Shown in pieces: positions 34,200 to 46,200 of a stretch of 64,000 nucleotides of DNA (position 1 is the stretch's first letter; every line of letters starts with the position of its first letter). The DNA lies in NCBI GenBank assembly GCA_023213315.1, contig JAKCPI010007870.1:83431-147430 (forward strand), written 5' to 3'. This DNA is from Euborellia annulipes. Lineage: Eukaryota > Arthropoda > Insecta > Dermaptera > Anisolabididae. The notes beneath the pieces are model-generated. The model did not search any database. It was not told the DNA's origin and worked only from the letters and a program-made list of their open reading frames with translations. The translations under genes and the position numbers were made by a program.

Positions 34200-35150
34200 A
34201 TACAGTATATAAAAATCTGGTGTGACTGGCGCAGCACACAACTTTCTCTTACCTTCGGTAATCGAAAGTTGTATTCTGTGCTTGTCACACCAGATTTTTT
34301 GTGTCGACATATATTTAGTTTCCGACAGTACGGAACATTTGAATTCAGATGTAAAATTTATAAGTGTGGGAAAAGCCCTCGGGGCATGGCGTAGAGGTTA
34401 GCGTGCTAACCTCATATACCAAACGTCGCGGGTTCGGACCCCAGGCAGTCCGATGATTTTATTTAAGCCAATTGGATACCAAATGGCTTAAATAAGAATG
34501 CCTGGACCCCATATATGTATATTTATTAATAACGGATATCGTAAAAAGTCTTAAATGGCCTTAGTTGCCGAAAAGACAGTGTGAATGTGTGTGAGTGTGA
34601 GTGTGAATGAGAAAAAAGTGTGAATGTTTTTAAAAAAAAAAAAAAAAAAAAGTGTGGGAAAATATTTATATTTTGTTACCATGGCAACCATTTTTCCTAT
34701 CTTCCCTATGAAATACAAGAGTAAAGTGGTCTTCAGAAGATTTCAATTGCAAAATGAGAATATACATTTTAAAGAGCATCTAAAATATAATTGATTTTTG
34801 AATTTAAAAAAAATCGTTGGAGCAAATTTTGAGAAAATGAAAAACTGAAAAAGTACATCAGTAAAGTACTAGTACTCTTTGGCCGATTTTGATTAAAAGC
34901 TTATTTTTCCGGTCCCGGGGAGATGTTTAACTTAAATATAAAATTTCAGCCTCATAGCTCAATTCCTTCATGCTTAAAATTGAACACACACAGACAGACA
35001 GACAGACAGACAGACCATGTCGCGAAAACCACTTTTTGGATTCAGGGGACCTCAAACGTGAAGATCCATCAAAATCTCGACATCGAATTTTGACATGAAT
35101 CCAATACTTTCTCTCTATATTTATATTACATATATACATAGGTAAGATAG
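34200..35150 (-). repeat. long interspersed repeat, reverse copy, split by a SINE
   Basis: Begins with the hairpin (34211-34300, CTGGTGTGACTGGCGCAGC) and continues through CCATGGCAACCATT, AGTACTAGTACTCTTTGGCC and the CAGACAGACAGACAG tract to ACTTTCTCTCTATATTTA. The SINE at 34375-34650 interrupts it; both sides continue the repeat after the 12-base duplication. Confidence 0.8.
34375..34650 (+). mobile_element. tRNA-derived SINE, family 1, with 12-bp target duplication
   Basis: Inserted in the long repeat, with AGTGTGGGAAAA on both sides (34363-34374 and 34651-34662). Head, B-box and tail match the copy at 29101 almost base for base, and the 3' end is a long A run. This is direct evidence of recent target-primed SINE insertion. 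Confidence 0.9.
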
Positions 35151-35682
35151 TAAAATGAAAGGGATCAGTGAGTAATGTAGTAATAATTTGAATCTATCTA
35201 TCTATATTTTGGAAAATTATTTATAATCAAATTTCTTCAATATGGAAACAAAATAGACAAGTTGGCTTGGAAATTAGGGAGGCAGGTAGTTGCTCTCTGA
35301 AACAGCTTTCTGATTATACGACTATGCGGACTATGCAGCAGTTGAAAAACGAAGAGAGCACGCATACGGCTGTCCCTTCAAACAGTCATAAATAGACCCT
35401 TTTGTGCTGTGCCCAGTCGGAGGCCTCGCTTGAATTCAAGATCCTTCCTTAACATCTTAACACTTGCATTGTAAAAAGAAATATCCCTAATTGGCAGTAA
35501 ACTTGGCCGCCAGAAACGGGCTTTGCGGCTAGTGATATATGTTTCTTTAAAAATGTAAATTTTCCCTTAAAAGAAAGTAATTTCAAGAAAATCAAAGAAG
35601 AGAGTCATTTTTTTTGTCAATCTTTTATGAAATGCAGCATTTATAAAGCTAGCATACATGAGAGTCATGTACGTATAAGGCC

Positions 35683-35818
35683 CAGGGCCGGTATTACGAG
35701 TTTTTTTAAGGGGGATTTTTTACCTTTTTTTTAGTAAATCTTTCTTTAATTGGCCCCCTGATATCTGCCGCCCGGGGCACATGCACCCACTGCCCCCCCC
35801 CCCCTAGCTCCGGCCTTG
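35683..35818. mobile_element. short MITE (CAGGGCCGG ends)
   Basis: Ends CAGGGCCGGTATTACG and CTAGCTCCGGCCTTG; flanks ATAAGGCC and ATATGGTC are a worn match. A relative with a better target duplication lies at 50979. Confidence 0.55.
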
Positions 35819-36128
35819 ATATGGTCTACCATACATGTGTAACTTACTTGAATCCCAATAGAACTTTCACACAGACCTGCACACTAATGCATCGAACAAG
35901 TTAGTTTGAACGACTCACAAGTTGGCGATTTTTTCACCACACAATGCGCAAACGTGTTTGATACGCATCTATGACCATTATACTAGGTATATGCTAATTT
36001 ATGGACACCTTAGTTGATAAATCTAAAATATTCGTCCTTTCAGAAAAAAAAACATTTAGGGTGGTTGCGTAAATACTCCCCCCCCTCACATTTCCCTCAG
36101 AGGATCCACTCCTGAGCTGATATAGAGC

Positions 36129-36648
36129 CAGTGGCGTAACGTACGCCCCCGCAGACCCCGCAATGCGGGGGGCCCCGGACCTTGGGGGCCCACGGGCCGG
36201 GCCGGGCTAAAAACTGTATCTCCTCAGAGCTCCGGTAAAAACGGAAAATGTAGATAAAAAAATTAATGAAAATTTGTCTTTGAAAGGGCCCGGGCCCTCA
36301 GGGCTCCGTTAAAAACGGAAAATTTAGGTAAAAAAAAAACAAATTAATGAAAATTTGTCTTTAAAAGGGCCGGGACCCTCAGGGCTCCGGTAAAAACAAA
36401 AATTTAGGTAAAAAAAAAAATTAATGAAAATTTGTCTTTAAAAGGGCCGGGACCCTCAGGGCTCCGGTAAAAACGAAAAAATTTAGATTAAAAAAAAAAA
36501 TTAATGAAAATTTGTCTTTGAGAGCGCCCGGGGCCCTCAGGGTTCAGGGATATACTGTATTTTAAAAATATTTTTTATAAGGTCTAATAATGGGGCCCGA
36601 AATAAAGGTTTGCGGGGGGGGGCCCAGCTAAAAAACGTTACGCTCTAT
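36129..36648. mobile_element. hAT-type MITE containing a 70-90-bp minisatellite
   Basis: Left end CAGTGGCGTAACGTACG, right end AACGTTACGC with a mutated tip; flanks TATAGAGC and AATAGAGC. From about 36200 to 36540 a unit of 70-90 bases (CCCTCAGGGCTCCGGTAAAA, then TTAATGAAAATTTGTCTTT) repeats about four times. Confidence 0.75.
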
Positions 36649-36969
36649 AATAGAGCGCATTTCTTAATTATTCAAATTACTTGAATGTTGATTAATAATT
36701 AATAATTATAATTATTATAGTCCTAGCCGAGTGTATTTGTGTATGTATCCCCCCCCCCCCTGTCTCAGGGGAAGAGCATAATTTCAACTTTTCCTATATT
36801 AATTATTATTTGATTCTTTCTTTCCATTTCTCAGTTAATCCCTAAGTGACTAAAGGTTTAGATTATAATTTGGTATAGTTTAATAAGAAATATATAAAAT
36901 TTCAATTGGTAAAAAGAGCAGTATAGAAAGATAAGAAAAATTTGTTTAGCACGTATAATTTTTTGAAAT

Positions 36970-37192
36970 TCCCCGGGCTTGGCGTAGTTGGTAGCGCACC
37001 TACTTTGTATACCAAGGGTCGGAGGTTCGGATCCCAGGCAGTCCGATGATTTTATTTAAACCATTTGGATACCAAAAGACTTAAATAAGAATGCCTGGAC
37101 CCCAAAATATATAATTAATAAGTCTTATATGGCCAGAGTTGCCGACAAGACTGTGTGTGTGTATGTGAATGAGAAAAAAAAATTTTTTTTTT
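36970..37192 (+). mobile_element. tRNA-derived SINE, family 1, variant head
   Basis: The head reads GGGCTTGGCGTAGTTGGTAG and the B-box region GGAGGTTCGGATCCC. The CAGGCAGTCCGATG block and tail match the family. The head resembles the 54.2-kb copy more than the others, suggesting a subfamily. Confidence 0.8.
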
Positions 37193-37221
37193 TTGAAATT
37201 CGAAGGCTGAGTGAAAATTAT

Positions 37222-37500
37222 CAGGAGTAATTGGATGTAGGCAGCCAACAAAGAATAAAAACTTTATTTAAATATCGTCGACGTTTCGGGAACGAATCGT
37301 TCTCATCTTCAGGCGATAATTGATAATGTGCTTAGATTGATACATGTTGGTTCATATAAAATTATAACATAAATTTACATATACATAACATGTAACAATC
37401 TAAGCATTTTCAATTATCCTGAAGATGGATGATGTGTGAGTGTGTCGAAACGTCGACGATATTTAAAATTAATTCTTTGTTGGCTGCCTACTTGCACCTG
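37222..37500. mobile_element. Penelope-type hairpin with hammerhead-like cores
   Basis: Arms share GCAGCCAACAAAGAAT in opposite orientation. The left arm on the minus strand (37312-37277) reads CTGAAGA, GAACG, a 3-base loop, CGTTC, then GAAACGTCGAC. The right arm (37419-37457) keeps CTGAAGA and CGAAACGTCGAC with a changed stem. Confidence 0.65.
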
Positions 37501-37513
37501 CTTCTGTTATTAA

Positions 37514-38136
37514 TAGGGCTCGGATTTATAGGCACTAAAAATGCGTTTAAAATAGGCAGGCAACTAAGCACTAAAAATTATTAAAATAGGCACTTAAAAA
37601 GGCATTTATTGTAAAAATAGGCACTTAAAAGGCAGAAATTAAGAAATAGTATCAACAATTTTAAAAAGTGATGTCTTATTTTTGGTAATCTGGTGTGACT
37701 GGTCGCACAGCACACAATTTTTTCTTAATTTCGGTAATTTAAAGGCGCATTCTGTACTTGTTTGCCAGAATATTAATAGAAATCAAATTTTTAAGTACTA
37801 ATTTTTAAAATTTTACATTATTTTTTTTCGAAAAATAGTATTTTTTTCAAATCTCGGGGAGGGGTTAATTACCCCCTTACCCCCCCCCCTTGAAATATTT
37901 TCTTGATAATTCAAAAATTTTAAATTTAGGCTATGAATAGCTCGTAAAAAATTGAAATTGGCTATTTGAACTTAAAATAGGCACTAAAAAATGCATTTAT
38001 AGATGAAATAGGCATTACAGGCACTAACAAATGCCTCTTCTTTTATTCAGAATTTCATGAAACGTATACATATCATATTGGCCTAAATTTTAAGCCATAA
38101 ATTAAAAAAGGCAAATAGGGCGAAATCCGAGCCCTA
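37514..38136. mobile_element. hAT-type MITE (TAGGGCTCGGATTT end)
   Basis: Ends TAGGGCTCGGATTTATAGG and AAATCCGAGCCCTA with a perfect 8-bp duplication GTTATTAA (37506-37513 and 38137-38144). The interior repeats ATAGGCACTAAAAA-type units. A fragment of the CACACCAGA hairpin and a C-rich stretch (about 37690-37900) are inserted in it. Confidence 0.85.
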
Positions 38137-38144
38137 GTTATTAA

Positions 38145-39130
38145 TAATAATTTTTTGTTTAACTGAAAAATTTCATTTTTACTATACTTATCTATTATAA
38201 TATGTAAAAATCTCAGAATTATTTTTCACTAAAAACTTACCTGAAAATTTTTTATTAAAAAAAAAAATGAATAATAAATAAAAAATACAGAATTTTTTAA
38301 AGGTGTTTTCTCTTGCCGATATAAAATCACTGCGCCTCATCTCTTATTTCTTTTTAATAATTAATAAAAGGTTCTTATGTGTATTCGTTAGTATACAGTA
38401 GTTAGTATTGACGAGAAGCGTATACGCTTCTCGTCAAACAGACTGACAGACAAATTTTAAATTATTTAATGGTTAGATAATATTCCCCAACTTCCCCTCT
38501 AATATCTGATTAATTTACACTCAAGGTATAATTATTTTCAAAATAATAAATAGAAATAAAAGAAAAATAAACAGACATACCAGATTAAAATTGAATGTTG
38601 AAATAACCAAAGAGGAAGTGATCTATAAAGTTGAGATAACTATGAGACAGATCGAATGCTCCGCTGCTCTCCAATTATCATTAACGCGATAATATATTCA
38701 AAGTCTATACTATTGATATGATTATAGAAATAGATGATGATTGGAACTAAGTGTAAACATCTACTATAGCACTAAGAAATACATTATTTAATCCTGAAAG
38801 AATTTTACTTTCTATTCTGATATCAGTAATTAATTATGATGGTTTTAATGAGGAATGATAAGAAATTATTATATAATGATTTGATGTTTGTCCAAGAAAA
38901 TATTCTTATTCTTTGAAAAAAAAAATAATATATTTATTTTAATCCCCAGGATCACTTTGTGATATATAAGGTAAGATAAGAGGTCGGCAATCTTTTTAGA
39001 ACAGTGTCTCATTTTCACCTCGAGAGGGCAGCGCAGAGTCCAGAAAAATGAAATAAAAATACAAACGAAATTAAATCATTTTATTTTAAAGTAAACATTA
39101 AAATTTGACTAGAAATGTAATTTGTCTTCG
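38145..39130. other. no gene seen
   Basis: AT-rich non-coding sequence. A small perfect palindrome, GAGAAGCGTATACGCTTCTC, lies at about 38411-38430. No exon-like frame. Confidence 0.5.
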
Positions 39131-39138
39131 AGTGGCAC

Positions 39139-39412
39139 CAAGGGCGGATACAGGGTGGGGGAAAGGGGGTAATTACTCCTCCCCCCCCGAGATTTAAAAA
39201 AATACCTTTTTTTTTGGAAAAAAAAAATTATTTTTAATGTAAAATTTTAAAAATTAATACTTAAAAATTTGATTTTTATTTATATTCTGGCCAACAAGTA
39301 CAGAATGCGCCTTTAAATACTCGAAATTAAGAAAAAATAGTGTGCTGTGCGACGAGTCACACCAGATTACCCCCCCCCCCCCCCCCGAGAAACACCTCTG
39401 GATCCGCCCTTG
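39139..39412. mobile_element. hAT-type MITE (CAAGGGCGGATACAGGG end)
   Basis: Ends CAAGGGCGGATACAGGG and CTGGATCCGCCCTTG, with a perfect 8-bp duplication AGTGGCAC (39131-39138 and 39413-39420). It contains long G and C runs and half of the CACACCAGA hairpin. A truncated sister copy is at 53615. Confidence 0.87.
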
Positions 39413-39654
39413 AGTGGCACCGGCCCTCGAGGCTCCGATGAAAACGGAAAAATTTGTATTAAAAAAATCTGATGTGACAAGCACTGACAACTTTCGATTA
39501 CCGAAGTTAAGAGAAAGTTGTGTGATGTGTTAGTCCCCCACAAAATTGTCACTGGAGCTGAATGTATCGTATATAAAAAGCTCTTAGCATTGCTTGGGAT
39601 ATATGTACAAGCATTTTATGTATATTAATATCCACCTATTGACAACTCTACATT

Positions 39655-39800
39655 TGACTCAATGCATTGATTGGCATTTGAGTGCATACTCTCGAAAATG
39701 GACTGAGGATGGCGATATTTAATTATAGCCGAAACTGTCTCCACTACTCTTGAGTTTCATTTCGAAGAGGCTTACTTCCTGGCTGCCCGCTCCCTCTTCT
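39655..39800 (+). mobile_element. solo Penelope-type arm with hammerhead-like core
   Basis: 39703-39742 reads CTGAGGATGGCGATA, a loop, TATAGCCGAAACTGTCTCC. The stem GGC-ATA/TAT-GCC precedes GAAA. No second arm. Confidence 0.45.
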
Positions 39801-40114
39801 ATTGTTGATATACAACAGCCACTTCACATATTGTCATTTTATTTTAGAAAATATAAAATTTTTGAGATGATTACGGCGCTACGAATTTCGTTTTTCAGTA
39901 TTACAATAGTAGTAATCTGTGGAGTAATTGATCTTAATTTAGAAAATATAATATTTTTTAATGTATTTTGACTATAAGACCTATATATAACAAATTTAAA
40001 TAATTAATTGTTAATATTTATATAATGATTCCCGATTATCAATTAATAATAAATATTCTTCATACTTTTTTTTTTTAATTAATAAATTTGTATTAAAAAT
40101 AGGGTCTTTGTAAC

Positions 40115-40461
40115 AGGAGAATAGCAAAGTAAAGGAGTGTGTTGGCGCCAAAGAAAAAAATAACCTCCTCTCTGTTTTTGATCTCCGGGTATTCTTTGGT
40201 ACGTAATTGTCTTTATAATTGAATAAAATATCTGTCTGATTTGTGCTGCACTCTTGTGGAAACTTTAAAAATTATACTTATAATTCTAAAAGTCTCCACA
40301 AGATCGCAGCACTAATCAGCTCAGCCTATCGAGATATCGTTTTAATTTATATGATAGATTTCCAAAGAATACCCGGGGATCAAAAACAGAGAGGAGGTTA
40401 CTTTTTTCTTTGGCGCCAACACACTCCTTTACTATTCTATTCTCCTGTTAACTCCTGTTAC
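40115..40461. mobile_element. foldback element with about 80-base arms
   Basis: Arms share GGAGTGTGTTGGCGCCAAAG in opposite orientation, and the centre is a second palindrome (CTTGTGGAAAC and GTCTCCACAAG). No hammerhead-like core and no ORF. Confidence 0.65.
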
Positions 40462-40469
40462 AAAAATCA

Positions 40470-42029
40470 TATGATTTTATATCGAAACTGATCTTTTTGT
40501 AGAAGGGAAAGAAAAGTATTTTCCGAATTTAAAAAAAGGAATATATTACTAATGAATATATAAACTAAAAAAAGACAAGTCAATTATAATATATTTATTA
40601 TTTTTTTCCAAAGCGTTTGATGTAATTTAAGTACACTATGTGTTTGTTTTGCAATACAGTGAATTACAAGAAATAAATAAATTCTATAATCTACGTAACT
40701 TTTAGTTTGTAAATGAAATATTTGGATAATCTTTGTATTAATTGTATATTGAATTGTTTTTTTATAAAAAAAAATAAATAAATAAAAATCCCAATCCAGA
40801 AATCTTTGGAATTTTATTGCTCAGTGCAATGTGTTGGTCAACACCCTTTCAAAACTTAATATTTTAAAGTTTTAACATGCGACTATTATTTATTCCACTT
40901 TTCCATTTAGAGTTGGAATGGCATTATATAAATTAACATGCGAATGTGAAAAATGGTGAGTGTTCGGTGAATCAGAAAAATGAGTCCAAAACAGCCTTAA
41001 TAAAATATTCTTTGGGAAAAAAACTTTATTTTCTAGTGACTTTTTTTTGGGTAGGAATCCAGATTTGTGAATTTGTCCTCTTTATCTAGCGAATTTTATT
41101 ATAAATAGGTTGGTCGGAGTTTAGAAGTTTTGATATTAAAATGTATTTTTTTCCTTTTAACTTTTTTGAGACTGCTCGGGAAAAAATATTGCATTTTTGT
41201 AGCGAAATATGAAGTGTAGCCAACTCTTTTATAATAACAACACCCGAAAAAAAGGAATAATCCACAAAACTGGATTTGCCTCCCAAAAAATATCTGTGTC
41301 CTTAATAGGGCTAGAAAACGTGCTGTGTATTCAACTAAAAAATAAAGATTTTTACCAAATAATTTTTTTTTAACGCAGCCCTCAACTCATTTTACAGAAA
41401 TATTAATTAACAACATAATATATAAATAAGAAAAAAAATTGGAAAATATATTTATATATAATATTAAACAAAACAATCCCCAATGTCTCTTTTTTTTTGT
41501 AAGTTATTTTAAAATAAAAATATCATTTATTAATATCATTTTCAATTTAAATATTAGGTTGTCCAGATCAAACGGGCGAACTGTCAGGAGAATGAATCTT
41601 GTTAGTCGTAAATTTTAGTTTTATTTTTGTATGTTATTATTTATAAAGCATAGAAGGACAAGTTCGAAAATGTGATCAACACAAAACAAAATGGCTCTAT
41701 TCTAAGCAAAAGAATGATTCTCAAATGGGTACAAAAATTTTTAGAAATTCTCAAATCATTGATAAGTAAAATATTTGAGCATGTTCGTTGAAATTATTTA
41801 TTTTGACGAACTTGCCTCGATCCAAAGAGATGGATCGCGGCGAGCAGCTCGCAAGCATCTGAAAACAACGAACATTGGTGCTCGCGAGCGGAGCAGAGCG
41901 CAGATGTGTACGCACCTTTAGGGTGGCGGGGTTTACTATAAACTTTGTTTATATTATTGGGCCTTAGAATCTATTTTTAGTTCAATGAAGAATTGAGATG
42001 GCTGTGGTGATCATTGAATAAGGAACGCT
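40470..42029. other. no gene seen
   Basis: AT-rich non-coding sequence. A short GC-rich stretch near 41820-41920 contains GCTCGCAAGCATC and GCTCGCGAGCGGAGC. No exon-like frame or element end was identified. Confidence 0.5.
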
Positions 42030-42262
42030 AGCAGTAATAAAAAAAATTTTATATTATTTTGTCGACTTTTCGGGAACGCGCTCTCATCCCCAGGACCTAT
42101 GGCCATTATTAATTTACAAATAATTATAATTATGTTTTTTACAAAATTGTGGTTAAGAAATAATTGTTTCAAAATAGATGGAAATTCGATGGCCATAGGA
42201 CCTGAGGTTTGGAGCGACGAGTTCCCGAAACGTCGACGAAATAATATAAAATAATTTTTATC
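42030..42262. mobile_element. Penelope-type hairpin
   Basis: Arms share ATTTTGTCGACTTTTCGGG-like sequence in opposite orientation. The right arm reads CTGAGGTTTGGAGCG, then CCCGAAACGTCGACG; the left arm has the matching order on the minus strand with a changed core. Confidence 0.55.
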
Positions 42263-42284
42263 AGGAATGAAAGTTGGAAGAAAA

Positions 42285-42440
42285 CTCAGCCAGAATTTTT
42301 TCTTTAAAAATATATTTCAACAGCTGACATTTCGGCTTTGGTCAAAGCCATCCTCGGAACTATAAACAATGAAACGAAACATTTCCTTTTACAAATATGG
42401 CTTAACAATCTGCGTTTTCTTCCAACTTTCATTCCTGATA
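42285..42440 (-). mobile_element. solo Penelope-type arm with a clean stem II
   Basis: The minus strand from 42357 to 42326 reads CCGAGGATGGCTTTGACC, then AAAGCCGAAATGTCAGC. The 6-bp stem GGCTTT/AAAGCC lies directly before GAAA. The first core base pair differs from CTGANGA. Confidence 0.5.
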
Positions 42441-43252
42441 CAAATTCCGCCAGCCATAAAATACCCTTATACTAATATTTTTTATTTCTGCTAGCTCCAT
42501 TGCTTATTCTTATTCAATTTTCTATTTTTAATAAGTAAAATACATTTTCGTTATTAAGATTGCATGGCTTTTGGTGGCCAGCTTAACAGTCTTGTTTCTC
42601 GGGGCTACAAATTGATGCTTAATGTTGCTAAACTGAGAAGATCTTGCTCATCATCTAGGTCAGCTTTTCTTAAAAAATGCCTTCGCGGTGCTCCCTCAAG
42701 GGTTTCACAGGGCAAAATTACAATTCAATATTTTTCACTATCCAAAGTTATGTCCACTATATGAGTCTACAATCAAGTGAAATAAACATTTATGTCTTTC
42801 AAAGGCTCCGCAGCAGTAAGTTTGCCTAGGACAAAGCATAAAAAAATTTAAATGGTGCCAAATTCAAAGGGGTAAATAACAAAACTACCATGTTGATCAT
42901 AATTTAATTATTTTTCGAACTTTTCAATTCATTTTTGAGAATAACAGCTTGTAGGCTTCATTAATTTGGCCCTTTTCTATCTTTTCCATGAGATACGATC
43001 AAAATCATTTCTACAATTTGCCGCTCCTTGTTTAAATTTTCGTCTGCGTAGTCAAAGAAAGGTTTTCTCTTGATTAATTCGTATTCTATTCCGCTAGAGT
43101 TCGACTGTTTGATCTGTTCACTCTCTCTCAATATATATATATATATATTATTTTTAAAACCAATTAGACTAATATATAAGCAAAAATATATATTTTTAAA
43201 ATCTTCTCTTTTTATTTATAATATTCTAATAGAAGTCTTCTTATTTAAAAAA

Positions 43253-46200
43253 TTATATTTTTTTTATAAGTTTTTGTACGTATATGAGAGCGTTATGTAA
43301 AATCTTTTTTTCGGATAATCTTAATAAAATTGCCAATCTTCTACAAGGGGTGAGATTGGAGCCATCCAAGAGAATTTCATCGTCCTAAAATAAAGAAGAA
43401 AAAAGAATTATTAATTTTGAATTCACATTCAAGAAAATGAAAAGATAATTACTTTAATGGATGTGGAATAGGAAGACAGAAGTAATTTTATTCTTGTGAA
43501 CAGGAAAAACCAACTTTTCGATTCAGTGTCTGAATCTAAAGAGCAATTTAATAACTTGAGGTCAGTGATATCATCAAGAGAGAGCCAATATTCCAGTTGA
43601 TCTGAAACAAACAACAAATTATTACATTTCTTTATTAAATAACATTTTTTATAAGCCAGAATAAATTATTATGCTTTCAAAATTTTGGTGAGGCAGGGGC
43701 GTATATAAGGGGGGGGGGGGGGCGAGAGGACACCCCCCCCCCGAAATTTTTTAAGTGCATTAAATATAAATTTTTTTAGGACATATTTCATAAAAAAATA
43801 CTATTAATTATAGCATTTGAAACAATATTCCATACTTAACTCAATTTTTAATTTTTTTTTGGCGCTTGACACACTTTTGCATAACAGGGTCTAAATATGA
43901 CATCTTGAATTCTAATATATTGGTGGAAACTAAATATATCTCGGGACAAAAAATCTGGTGTGACAAGCACATTACACAACTTTCTTTTACCAAAGGTAAG
44001 AGAAAATTGTGTGCTGTGCGACCAGTCACACCAGATTTTTTATATGAAAATCAACACCAATTTAAATAATCCTTTTCAACTAGTCTCTATTGAAAAAAAA
44101 ATTAATCTTTTTAAGAAAAGAAATATAATTAATATCCTAATTTATTTCCTTGTTACCCTACATTCACTATACTTAAATAAACAAAAAGTTGAATTTTTTT
44201 CTCGTAAGGAGAAAGTAATCGTTATGTCTATTGTATAAAGAATCACCTATTTTCACATAATAGTTTGGGGTTTTTTTTTCTTACCTTTGGTCATATTAAA
44301 AATACGCAAAAAAGCTATTAAATCGCCATCAATTGGGTCTGGAGAACAGGAGAGTAAAAATTCGCCTGATGGCATCAAGTCCAATCTAGAGAGCAAGGTG
44401 TGTCGTTCTACGAGGAGAGGATCGCTTTTGCCAAGGCCTGAAAATTAATAATTCAAATTAACAAAGAGAGCTTTGTAAGTTTTTAATTTAAAATAATAAT
44501 CTATATTTATAAATGTATGTACCCAGTATGTATATGGGTATGGTGTGTGTGTGTGTGTCCTTTATGCATTCCTAAACTACTGGAAGGATTTTCAAGGGTT
44601 TTTTCAAGGGAGAATTTTCCTGAGAAGGTTTCTGACTATGATGAATTCAGATTAAGGGAGGGAATCTATTTCAAAGTAGGGACTGTGATGTATAATTGGA
44701 CAATTATGGGTAGGAGCAGTCAATAAAAGACTCTGTATTCTGGTTCTAGTCTCGGAGACGTTTCGGTTCTTTTAATTAAAGACCCATCCTCAGTCCTTAG
44801 GTTAGATAGTATATAAAATTACAGAGTTGGTGGGTGATAATATACATTGTTCTTTTATCAATGAAGAAGTATATACAGGGACGGCTCTACGTGTAAGCGC
44901 TTCGGGTCGCTCCCGTATAAGAGAGCCATAATTAAAGAAAAAAAAAATTTTTGAAGGCGGCAAAAATTCGTGACCTTTTGGTAAAATAATTTTCACGGAC
45001 GAGGGAAAAAATTTTCCCCGAGGCGGAAAACTTATGTCCCGCGAAAGAAAAAATTTTTGAAGGGCGGCAAAAAAAAAATAAAGGTAAAATTTTCACAGGT
45101 GGGGAAAAAGATTTTCCGCGGGGCGGAAAACTTAGGTTCCGCAAAAGAAAAAATTTTGAGGGCGGCAAAAATTTTGTTTCTTTAAAAATTTTTGAGTTCA
45201 GGCCCCCCCCTCCCCGAAAAAAATTTTTATATAGCCTACGCCCCTCGTTGTAAGGGGTCAATTGCTGTTCTGCAGTTCGGGGCCAAAATCCTAGAGCCGG
45301 CCCTGCTTGAGACTTTTTTTCGAGATTCGGAAAAATTTTTAAAGTAAAATGTATTGTTTTATTTCATTTTTGTCTTTTTGAATTTATATAGGCCTGCCTG
45401 GTATATTAAGAAATAGGACTTATGGGAGTGGGGAGTTAATCTCGCAGAGATGGCCCAAAAACTATAGAAAAGATTGGCTTTTAGCCAGACTCTGTATCTC
45501 AATTGAGATAAACATTAATTTGATAGAAATTTCCTTTGAATTTTATAGCGACAAGAGAAAGTGAGACGTGAATTCAAGGCCAATAGAAGGTGAAAAGAGC
45601 TAATAATTTAACAATGAGTGTTAGTATAATTAACAAGTCATAGCCCTTATTTTTTTAAAGTCTTCAGCATCTTAGGACATATGGACTTTAAATGATAGAC
45701 AAATATAAATATTACGATACAGATTATCCTGGCAGATTTTTCCAGTCCTTCTCAGAAGGCTAATTATGAAAAAAAATTAGTGGTAGAGTGTAGAAGTCAA
45801 TCCATAAAAGGGCTGCCTTAGGGCAAAACCAAAATGCACCACGCACAAAAATAAAGTATTTTCAAATTAGTACTTTCTCTCATTTTAGAGAAAAAAATTC
45901 AATTTGACATTATAAGATCGCATAGAAAGGGTTGAAATTCGGCTGGAAGAAAAAAAATTAGAACAGGACGATAAAGAAGAGTTTAATATAAAATTTTGGG
46001 AGTGGGAGTTTTTAGTTAAAATGGCTTCTGGCCATGAAATGAAATTTCACAAAGTAGATCATTGGCAAGGAATAAATTTTGGTGACGGATGACTAGACGC
46101 AAAGATAGTAATATTATTTTTATTTTAAATTAACTTTCATTTTATTTATATTTATTTATTTTTTTAATTTTTAAATGATTCAATAAAAAATTTTAAATTT

